From Saccharothrix australiensis (lineage in GTDB: Bacteria > Actinomycetota > Actinomycetes > Mycobacteriales > Pseudonocardiaceae): a stretch of 64,000 nucleotides of DNA. Position 1 is the stretch's first letter. Each line of letters starts with the position of its first letter. The stretch is from contig NZ_RBXO01000001.1 in NCBI RefSeq assembly GCF_003634935.1, forward strand, positions 3,621,501-3,685,500, in the 5' to 3' direction. Below are positions 35,016 through 43,400 of the stretch, piece after piece. The translations under genes were made by a program, and so were the position numbers. The notes under the pieces were generated by a model. That model had not been told where the DNA came from. It made no database searches and saw only the letters and a program-made list of their open reading frames with translations.

Positions 35016-35365
35016 GCGACCACCGGAACTGGTCCGGCTGTCCGGAGCCGCCGGGTGAACCGGCGTCGTGCGATCTTACGCGACGCGTATCCGGATTTGC
35101 TCGAAAGTGGTGTGTGCGAACCGTAGTCGGCAGGATTTCCGGTTCCGCGATTGATGTCGTCCGAGCGCCCAAGGCGGGTCGTTCGTCGATCCCCCGGAGT
35201 TTGTGGTTGACGCTGGGTCCACAAGGGAACGACGTGCCACCGAAAAGGTTGGTTGCTCTTCACTCACGCGAGTGTTTCGCGTCGTCTGATCGCGTGTCGG
35301 CCGGCGTGGCTGGTCGCTGCTAGCGTCTCGACGCGATGTCGTGCCCGGGTGATTCGGAGGCGCTC
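35016..35365 (+). promoter_or_regulatory. Upstream region of the enediyne-like operon
   Basis: 350 bp without a gene, less GC-rich than its surroundings. Visible elements are a -35-like TTGACG (35207-35212), the inverted repeat CACTC-ACGC-GAGTG (35261-35274) and a -10-like TAGCGT (35321-35326) about 40 nt before the first start codon. These are probable control elements for the six-gene unit. Confidence 0.45.
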
Positions 35366-36646
35366 GTGTGGATGGCCGGCGGGAAGGTCAGTCGGGGCGC
35401 GGTGGTTCTTCGGTTCGCACGGGTTCTGCTGGTCCTCGGTAGGCGCTCGTCGTCGTTGGCCTGGTCGGCGGCGACCGGCCGGCTGCGCGGGCACCGGGCC
35501 GGGCCCGTGCTGGAGTCGTGGCTGGCCGGCACGGTGGTCGAGCTGGGTGCGGCGTTCGTGAAGGCGGCGCAGTTGCTGAGCACGCGGGCGGATCTGCTGC
35601 CGCCGGGGGTCTGCCGTGCGCTGGCCCGGCTCTACGACCAGGTGCGCCCGGAACCCGCGCCCTCGTTCGCGGCACTGCGGGGGTCGGCCGGCTCGCCGGC
35701 GACGCTCGTCGGGTCGGGCAGCATCGCCTGCGTCTACCGGGTTCGGGTCGCCGACGGCCGGGACGTCGCCGTCAAGGTGCGCCGACCGGATGTGGAGCGG
35801 TCGTTGCCGCTGGACCTGGCTGTGCTGGAGCGCGTCGCCGGTGTGCTGGCTCGGCTGCCCGTCCTGCGCGGTGCACCGGTCGTCGAGATCGCCCGGCAGC
35901 TCAGCGCAGGCATCCGGGCGCAGCTCGACCTCACCCGCGAGGCCGAGCTGCTCGACGGTTTCCGGAGGAGCATGGCCGACGTGCCCGGGGTGACGGTGCC
36001 CGCGGTCCACCGCGACCTGTCCACAGAGGACATGGTGGTGATGGACTTCGTCGGTGGCCTGGTCCGCTTCCGGCCGGACGAGCTTTCGGCAGCGGGCCGG
36101 CGGCGTGCCGTGGTGACCGCGCTGCGCGCGGTGTACCGGATGCTGTTCATCGACGGTGTGGTCCACTGCGACCTGCACCCGGGGAACCTGTACTTCCGGG
36201 AGGACGGCTCGATCGTGGTCCTGGACGCCGGGTTCACCGTGCGGCTGTCGGATTCGGCGCGGGAGAAGTTCGCGGCGTTCTTCTACTGCATGGGTCGCGG
36301 CGACGGACCGGCGTGCGCGGACATCGTGGCCTCGACGGCCACGACGGTGCCGGGTGCGGACCCGGACGGCTTCCGCGCCGAGTTGGTGGCCCTGGTGGAG
36401 GAGAGTGCCGGTCGGCGCGCGGAGGAGTTCGACCTCATCTCGTTCGCCACCACGCTGTTCGACATCCAGCGGCGGCACGGTTTCTACGCCGACCCGCAGT
36501 TCGTGTTCCCGATCCTGTCGTTGTTGGTCCTGGAGGGCGCCGTGCGTGCGTTCCACCCGGAGGTGGACTTCCAGCGGGAGGCGAAGCCCCTGCTGGTCAC
36601 GGCGTTGTTCGAGCGCGCGATGGCGCGCGGCGGAGCGTCGCGGTGA
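35366..36646 (+). CDS. ABC1/UbiB (AarF-ADCK)-like atypical kinase heading the PKS operon
   Basis: 426 aa. The order of UbiB-family motifs is preserved. ELGAAFVKAAQLLSTRADLL matches the KxGQ region, but the Gly is Ala. GSIACVYRVRVADGRDVAVKVRRP is the P-loop plus VAIK-like Lys. VVHCDLHPGNLYF is the catalytic HxDxxxxN. VLDAGFTVRL stands where DFG is expected (DAG). UbiB proteins are ATPases that help handle lipid and isoprenoid quinone intermediates at membranes. GTG 35366 has GGAGG five nt upstream; ATG 35372 is an alternative. The stop overlaps the next gene by 4 nt, so it belongs to the operon and may extract or shield a hydrophobic polyene. Confidence 0.82.
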   Translation: MWMAGGKVSRGAVVLRFARVLLVLGRRSSSLAWSAATGRLRGHRAGPVLESWLAGTVVELGAAFVKAAQLLSTRADLLPPGVCRALARLYDQVRPEPAPSFAALRGSAGSPATLVGSGSIACVYRVRVADGRDVAVKVRRPDVERSLPLDLAVLERVAGVLARLPVLRGAPVVEIARQLSAGIRAQLDLTREAELLDGFRRSMADVPGVTVPAVHRDLSTEDMVVMDFVGGLVRFRPDELSAAGRRRAVVTALRAVYRMLFIDGVVHCDLHPGNLYFREDGSIVVLDAGFTVRLSDSAREKFAAFFYCMGRGDGPACADIVASTATTVPGADPDGFRAELVALVEESAGRRAEEFDLISFATTLFDIQRRHGFYADPQFVFPILSLLVLEGAVRAFHPEVDFQREAKPLLVTALFERAMARGGASR

Positions 36647-37563
36647 GGCTGTTGTCCGTGGACCCCGGCCGGGTCGACTTCGGCCGGCGTAGGTTCCGGT
36701 TGCGGACCGGCCCGGCGCGGGGCGTGCTCGAATCCGCGGCCCGCGCCTTCCTGTCCGGGCTGAACGCCGCGATCGAGGGGCGCACGGTCGACCGACTGGC
36801 GCGGCGCATCGGCGAGGTGGACCCGGCGCACAGGGGCTTCGCCTGCGAGGGAGCCGGAATGGGCTGTGCCCTGCTGGACCTCGTCACGCTCGCCAGGGGG
36901 CGGCGAGTGGCGGAGTTGCTCAGCGGACCGGGCAGTGCCCACCCGCACCTGGTGCACGTGGGGATCGGGTGGGCCTACGCGCGGCTGCGCCTGCGGCCGG
37001 TGGCCGGTGTGCCGACCGCGGACCCGCTGCTGCGCTGGCTGGCCTGGGACGGGTTCGGTTTCCACCAGGGGTTCTTCCACGCCGACCGCGCGATCGGCCG
37101 CGCACGGGTGGAGCCGGGGCTGCCGCCGGGTGCGCGCGCCGTGCGCGACCAGGGCCTCGGCCGGGCGCTGTGGTTCCACGAATGCGCCGATCCGGAGGGC
37201 GTGGCGCTGCGGGTCGCGGAGTTCCCGCCGGACCGGCAGGCGGATCTGTGGAGCGGCGTGGGGCTGGCGGCCACCTACGCAGGCGGCGCCGATGCCGCCG
37301 AGCTGAGCAGGCTGGTCGGGCCGGCCGGGCGGCACCGGCGGTGGCTCGCCCAGGGCTGCGCGTTCGCGTGCAAGGCCCGGCAGGTGGGTTCGGTGGTGCC
37401 CGCGCACACCCACGAGGCCGCGGCGCTGCTGGCGGGGGTCGGCGTCGCCGAGGCCGCCGCGTGGACCGACCGCGCGCTGGCCCTGCTGGACGACGGGCCG
37501 GTCACCCTCACCCGGTACCAGCGGTGGCGCACCGAGACCAGCCGACAGTGGGAGGAGCGATGA
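36643..37563 (+). CDS. DUF1702 protein, enediyne cassette UnbL/E3-type
   Basis: 306 aa DUF1702-type protein. Characteristic stretches are RGVLESAARAFLSGLNAAIEG, RGFACEGAGMGCALLDL, HVGIGWAYARLRL, FHQGFFHADRAI and GLGRALWFHECADPEGVALRV. It is an all-alpha-looking soluble protein with several conserved His/Cys. Members occur in enediyne PKS cassettes with UnbV and UnbU; their biochemical role is not established. GTG start overlaps the upstream kinase stop (GTGA), and its own stop overlaps UnbV. Confidence 0.85.
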   Translation: MRLLSVDPGRVDFGRRRFRLRTGPARGVLESAARAFLSGLNAAIEGRTVDRLARRIGEVDPAHRGFACEGAGMGCALLDLVTLARGRRVAELLSGPGSAHPHLVHVGIGWAYARLRLRPVAGVPTADPLLRWLAWDGFGFHQGFFHADRAIGRARVEPGLPPGARAVRDQGLGRALWFHECADPEGVALRVAEFPPDRQADLWSGVGLAATYAGGADAAELSRLVGPAGRHRRWLAQGCAFACKARQVGSVVPAHTHEAAALLAGVGVAEAAAWTDRALALLDDGPVTLTRYQRWRTETSRQWEER

Positions 37564-39479
37564 GGACATTGCTGCGCAGGCACGCCGTCCGGCTGGTCGC
37601 GCTGCTCGGCTGTGCCGCGGTGTTCGCCGCGACCGTCGGGCACCGGCCTTCGGCAGCGGAACGCGATGCGCTCGCCGAGCGGTTCTCGTTCACCGGCTAC
37701 CCGGTCAGCCCCGCCGATCAACCCGGCGCCCGACACCTGCGTTCCGTCGCGCCCGCCTACGAGGGCATCAGGTCCTGGATCTCCTCGGTCGGCGCGGGAG
37801 CCGGGCTGTTCGCCGCGGACGGCGGCACCGTCTCGCACGACCTGTGCCTGGTCGATCCGCGGACGGACACGGTGAGCGTGGCGCCGGCGCCGACCACCGG
37901 CGCCCGCTACCGGCCGTTCCCGCTGGTTCCCAGCGGGCCCGAGCTGCCTCCGCACGCGGCGCCGATGGGTTGCCTGCCGACCGATGCCGACGAGGACGGC
38001 TGGCAGGACGTGGTCGTCTACTACTGGGGCCGCTCGCCCGTGCTGTTCCGGCGCACCCCCGGCGTGGCGCCGTCGGCGGCGGCGTTCTCCGCGCGTGAAC
38101 TGGTCAGCCCGTGGCAGGTGTGGAACACCAACGCCGCGACCACGGGCGACTTCGACGGCGACGGCCACCTCGACCTGGTGTTCGGCAACTACTTCCCGGA
38201 CGGCCTCCGGGTGCTCGACCCGACTGCCGGTTCCCCGGAGCAGGTCATGAACGACTCGCTCTCGCACGCGGCCAACGGGAGCGCGCTGCGGCTGCTCCGG
38301 TCCGCGGGCGACGGGCGCTTCACCGAGGAACGCGACGCCTTCGCGCCGGCGGACCGGACCGGGTGGGCGCTCGCGCTCGGCGCCCAGGACCTCGACGGGG
38401 ACGGTCTGCCGGAGCTGTACGTGGCCAACGACTTCGGCCCGGACCGGTTGCTGGTCAACGGTTCCGCGCCGGGGCACGTCGCGTTCACCCCGGCCGCCGG
38501 CGTCCGGCACGCGACCACACCGAAGTCGAAGGTGCTGGGCGACGACTCGTTCAAGGGGATGGGGGTGGCGTTCACCGACCTGCTGGGTACGGGCGTGCCC
38601 GCCATCCTGGTCAGCAACATCACCGAGCCGTACGCCCTCCACGAGAGCAACTTCGCCTTCGTCGCGACCGTGCCCAGGGCCGGCCTGTCCGACCGGTTGC
38701 GCCACGCGGTGGCGCCCTACGACGACGTCAGCGAGGATCTCGGCCTGTCCCGGTCGGGCTGGTCGTGGGACGTCAAGGCCGCCGACTTCGACAACACCGG
38801 AGCGGACGAGGTCATGCACGCGACCGGGTTCGTAGCCGGTGCGGAGAACCGCTGGGCACAGCTCCAGGAGCTGGCCATGTCCAACGACCTCGTGGTCCGC
38901 CACCCCGAGCTGTGGCCGACCTTCACCGAGGGCGTCGACCTGTCCGGGCACGACCGCAACACGTTCTTCGCCCGCGCCCGCGACGGCCGGTTCGTGGACG
39001 TGGCCGACCGGGTCGGCGTGGACAGCGACGCGGTCAGCCGGGCCTTCGCCGTGGGGGACGTCGACTCGGACGGCCGGCTGGACTTCGTGGCCGCCAACCA
39101 GTGGGCACGGTCGACCATGTACCGGAACACGTCCCCGGCGGGGAGCTTCCTCGGGCTGCGGCTGCGCCTGCCGACCGGCGCGGGCCGGTGCGTCGCGCAC
39201 GCGGGCGGGCCGACCACACCGGCGATCGGCGCGGAGGCCGAGGTGTCGACGCCGGACGGCGGCGCCGGGTTGGCGCAGCTCTACCCGGCCAACGGCCACA
39301 ACGGGGTGAACGCGCCGGACCTCCACTTCGGCCTCGGCGCGAACCCGCCCGCCGCGGTGCCGGTACGGCTGACCTGGCGGGATGGGTGCGGGCACCGGCA
39401 CACCGGTTCGGTCTCCCTGGCTCCCGGTTGGCACGTGCTCCGGCTGGAGCCCGACGGCAGCGTGCAGGAGGACGAGTGA
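37560..39479 (+). CDS. UnbV-type (ASPIC/UnbV, FG-GAP) protein, enediyne cassette E4-type
   Basis: 639 aa. N-terminal signal or anchor (RLVALLGCAAVFAATVG, about 11-27), then an extracytoplasmic FG-GAP/integrin-like propeller with calcium-type blades: TDADEDGWQDVVVYYWG, GDFDGDGHLDLVFGNYF, QDLDGDGLPELYVANDF, GDVDSDGRLDFVAANQW. A C-terminal ASPIC/UnbV region follows (PANGHNGVNAPDLHFGLG). UnbV is conserved in enediyne cassettes; the role is unknown and it would act outside the membrane. The ATGA overlap with DUF1702 and a GTGA overlap with UnbU show tight coupling. Confidence 0.9.
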   Translation: MRTLLRRHAVRLVALLGCAAVFAATVGHRPSAAERDALAERFSFTGYPVSPADQPGARHLRSVAPAYEGIRSWISSVGAGAGLFAADGGTVSHDLCLVDPRTDTVSVAPAPTTGARYRPFPLVPSGPELPPHAAPMGCLPTDADEDGWQDVVVYYWGRSPVLFRRTPGVAPSAAAFSARELVSPWQVWNTNAATTGDFDGDGHLDLVFGNYFPDGLRVLDPTAGSPEQVMNDSLSHAANGSALRLLRSAGDGRFTEERDAFAPADRTGWALALGAQDLDGDGLPELYVANDFGPDRLLVNGSAPGHVAFTPAAGVRHATTPKSKVLGDDSFKGMGVAFTDLLGTGVPAILVSNITEPYALHESNFAFVATVPRAGLSDRLRHAVAPYDDVSEDLGLSRSGWSWDVKAADFDNTGADEVMHATGFVAGAENRWAQLQELAMSNDLVVRHPELWPTFTEGVDLSGHDRNTFFARARDGRFVDVADRVGVDSDAVSRAFAVGDVDSDGRLDFVAANQWARSTMYRNTSPAGSFLGLRLRLPTGAGRCVAHAGGPTTPAIGAEAEVSTPDGGAGLAQLYPANGHNGVNAPDLHFGLGANPPAAVPVRLTWRDGCGHRHTGSVSLAPGWHVLRLEPDGSVQEDE

Positions 39480-40411
39480 CCAGGACCGTTCGCGATCGGC
39501 GTTCCGCGGCCCTGCGCCGGTTCGGGCTGTCCATCACCGCGCTGACGGTGCTCGGCCACACCGTGCTCGGCTTCGAGCAGGCGTACCTGACCCCGGTGGC
39601 CGCGGTCCTCGCCGGGCTCGCCGCGGAGCTCGTGCTGGACTCGGTGGAGGCGACGACGGAGCGGCGCCGCCCGCGTTGGCTCGGCCGGCCGGGCGCGGTC
39701 GTGGACTTCCTGCTGCCGTCCTACATCACGGGCATGGCGTGCGCGATGTTGTTGTACGCCAACGACGATCTGCTCCCCACGGTGCTCGCCACGGTGGTCG
39801 GGGTGGCCGGCAAGTACGTGGTCCGAGTACCCGTGGCTGGACGTCGGCGGCACGTGCTCAACCCGAGCAACTTCGGCATCGTCGTGGTGTTGCTGGCCTT
39901 TCCCCGAGTCGGTGTCGCGCCACCGTACGAGTTCACCGAGTGGGTCACCGGGTGGTGGGACGCGGTCGTCCCGGCCCTGCTGCTGGTGGCCGGGACGATG
40001 GTGAACGCGCGGCTGACCGGCAAGGTGCCGCTGATCCTCGGCTGGGTGGGCGGGTTCGTCGCCCAGGCGGTGCTGCGCTGGGGTGTCGACGACATCTCCC
40101 TGGTCAGCGCGTTGCTGCCGCTGAGCGGAACGGCGTTCATCCTGTTCACCAACTACATGATCACCGATCCCGGCACGACACCCGTCCGGCCGCGCAACCA
40201 GGTCCTGTTCGGCCTGGCGACGGCCGCGGTGTACGGCGTGCTGGTGCAGTTCCACGTGGTGTTCGGCTTGTTCTTCGCCCTGGTGATCGTGTGCGTGCTG
40301 CGCGCGGTCGTGCTGGTGGCCACCGCGTCCCGTCCGCCGAGGACGGCTCCGGTGGTGCCGCGACAGCGGGTCGAGGTGGGGCATCCGGCCGCGCTGCGGG
40401 AGTCCTCGTGA
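39476..40411 (+). CDS. UnbU-type membrane protein (NqrB/RnfD-like), enediyne cassette E5-type
   Basis: 311 aa, about 8-10 transmembrane segments. LNPSNFGIVVVLLAFP (about 122-137) and TDPGTTPVRPRNQVLFGLAT (about 230-249) match the RnfD/NqrB-like flavin-linked membrane subunits to which UnbU proteins are related. That relationship hints at electron transfer across the membrane, though no flavin-attachment Thr motif is certain. Start is GTG overlapping the UnbV stop, and the stop overlaps the PKS start. Confidence 0.9.
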   Translation: MTRTVRDRRSAALRRFGLSITALTVLGHTVLGFEQAYLTPVAAVLAGLAAELVLDSVEATTERRRPRWLGRPGAVVDFLLPSYITGMACAMLLYANDDLLPTVLATVVGVAGKYVVRVPVAGRRRHVLNPSNFGIVVVLLAFPRVGVAPPYEFTEWVTGWWDAVVPALLLVAGTMVNARLTGKVPLILGWVGGFVAQAVLRWGVDDISLVSALLPLSGTAFILFTNYMITDPGTTPVRPRNQVLFGLATAAVYGVLVQFHVVFGLFFALVIVCVLRAVVLVATASRPPRTAPVVPRQRVEVGHPAALRESS

Positions 40412-43400
40412 AGCGGGGGGAGCAGGGGGAGCCGATCGCGATCGTCGGCATGGCGTGCCGGTACCCGGACGCCGACGACCCGGCGGGGCTGTGGCAGGCG
40501 GTGCTCGAGCGCCGCCGCGCGTTCCGTCGACTACCGCCGCAGCGGCTCGACCTCGACGACTACTGGGACCCCGACCCGTCCGCACCGGACAAGACCTACG
40601 GCACGCACGCCGCGGTCCTGGAGAACTGGTGTTTCGACCGCCGGGAATTCCGGATACCGAGCGAGGTCCACCGCGCCGCCGACCCGGCGCACTGGCTGGC
40701 GCTGGAGACCGCCGCTCGGGCGCTCGCCGATGCCGGCCACCCGGCGGGTGCGGGACTGGACCGCGACCGGGTCGCCGTCGTGGTCGGCAACAGCCTGACC
40801 GGCGAGGTCACCAGGGCGCGGACGCTGCGGCTGCGCTGGCCGTACGTCCGCCGGGTGCTGGAGGCGGAACTGCCCGAAGTGGACGGCGGGGTGCTCGAGC
40901 GGATCCGGCGCCGCTACCTCGCGGCCTTCCCCGAGGTGGGGGACGAGACGTTGGCCGGTGGCCTGGCCAACACCATAGCGGGCCGGATCTGCAACCAGTT
41001 CGACTTCCACGGCGGCGGGTACACGGTGGACGGGGCGTGCGCGTCCTCCCTGCTCGCCGTGATCACGGTGTGCCGCGCGTTGCGGGACCGCGGCGCGGAC
41101 TTCGGCATCGCCGGCGGCGTCGACCTCAGCCTGGACCCGTTCGAGCTGGTCGGGTTCGCCAAGACCGGCGCGCTCGCCAACGGGGACATGCGGATCTACG
41201 ACGAGCGGTCCGCGGGCTTCCTCCCCGGCGAGGGCTGCGGCATGCTCGCGCTGATGCGCGCCGAGGACGCCCGCGCGGCCGGCGTCGCCGTGTACGCGGA
41301 GATCCTCGGCTGGGGCGTCTCGTCCGACGGACGTGGCGGCATCACCAGGCCCGAGGTCGCGGGCCAGTTGCTCGCCCTGCGCCGGGCGAGCGGCATGGCG
41401 GGGATCGACCACGCCGAGATCGCGCTCTACGAGGGGCACGGCACCGGAACGGCGGTCGGCGACAGGGTGGAGCTGACCGCGTTGAACCAGGCCCGTGCCG
41501 GTGCGCCGGCGGCGGCCGCGCTGGGTTCGGTCAAGGCCAACATCGGCCACACGAAGGCGGCGGCGGGCGTGGCCGGGGTGATCAAGGCGGTGCTGAGCGT
41601 GGCGTCCGGCACGCTGCCGCCGACGACCGGCTGCGTCTCGCCGCACCCCGCGCTCCGCCCGGCGTTGCGCGTGCTGCCCGCCGGCGAGCCGTGGCCGGCG
41701 GGCCCGCGATTCGCCGGCGTGAGCGCGATGGGCTTCGGCGGCGTCAACGCGCATCTGGTGCTGGGGCGGGACACCGCCCGGCAATCCCACCGGTCGGTGT
41801 CGGTCGTGGTGGCGGACCGCCGGGCGCCCGCCGTCGAGGTGGTCGCGGTGAGCGGCGCGGACCCGGCGCGGACCGGCCGATTGCTGACCCGGATCGCCGC
41901 GCTCGCACCGCGGCTGTCCCTGGCCGAGCTGCGGGATCTCGCCTGCCACCTCGGCCGCCTGCCACCCGCGGGCGGGGTGCGCGCGGCGCTGGCGGTGCGC
42001 ACCCCGGAAGAACTCGGCGCGTGCGCCGCCCGCGCCGCCGCCGAACTCGCCGGGTTGCCCGGCGGGAAGCTGGTCTCCCGCCGGGGCACGTGGCTGGGCA
42101 ACCAGGTGGCGGGCCGGGTCACCCTGCTGTTCCCCGGTCAAGGGGTGGGCGCCGGGGACACCGTGGACACGGCGCGGGTCCAGCCGACGGTCTACCGGGC
42201 CGGCCTCGCCGCCGTCGCCCGGCTGGACGAACTCGGAGTGGAACCGGTCGCGGCGATCGGCCACAGCCTCGGCGAGATCACCGCGCTGGCCTGGTCCGGC
42301 AGGCTGTCCGCCGCGGACGGCGAGCGCCTGGTGGTCGAGCGCGGACGGATCATGGCGGACCACGGCGCCGGTGGCACCGGGATGATGGCCGTGGCCACCG
42401 GCCCCGCCGAGGCGGCGGCGATGTGCTCGGGCACCGGGCTCGTGGTCGCCGCTGACAACGGCCCGCGCGCCCAGGTCCTGGCCGGTGCGCTGACGGAGTT
42501 GCGCGCGGTGGCCGAGGCGGCCTCGCGTCGTGGGGTCGCCGCCACGATGCTGCCGGTCTCGCACGCCTTCCACACGCCCGCCATGTCCGGTTGTGCCGAG
42601 CGGTTGCACGCCGTCCTGCGCACCATCGGCTTCCGCCCCTCGCCCAGGGTCGTGGTGTCCACCGTGTACGGGCGACCGCTCGACGACGAGGACCTGGTCG
42701 AAGCACTGACCGCCCAGGTGCTGGCACCGGTGCGGTTCTGGCCGGCGGTCCACTGCGCTTTGGCGGGCACCGACCTGTTCTGCGAGGCGGGTCCGGGGGA
42801 CGCGTTGAGCGCGTTGGTCGCCCTGGGCTGCGACACGCCGGCGGTGAGCCTGGAAGCCGCCGATGCCGCCGCGGCGTTGTTCTGCTCCACCGCGGCGAAG
42901 GACCTCGCGCCGCTGTTCGCCGGGCGGTTCGCCCGTCCGTTCGACCTGTGGCGTGAACCGGAGTTCCTCGCCAACCCGTGCTCCGCGCCGCCGCCACAAC
43001 GCCCTCCCGTCCCGGCGGTGTCGTCCGAGCGGGACCGCGCCGAATCGCCGGTGTCGGTCATCACCCGGCTGCTCGCCGAGGCGACCGAACTCGACCGCGC
43101 GCTCATCCAACCGGGCACCCGCCTGGTCGGCGACCTCAACATCAGTTCGCTGCGCGCGGCCCAGCTCGTCGCGGCGGCCGCGAAGGAGCTGGGCCGGCGG
43201 CTCGACGCCGTCCCCGCATCCGTGTCGGACTGCTCGGTCGCCGAACTGGCCGCCCTGCTCCTGGAGCTGCCCGCGAGGCCGGCGTCCGAATCGGACGGTC
43301 CGGTCGACGGTGTCCGGCCGTGGCTGCGGTGCTTCACGGAACGGACCGTGCCGGCACGGCCCGAGCCGGGACCGCCGGCGCGGACCGCGTCCCTGCCCGT

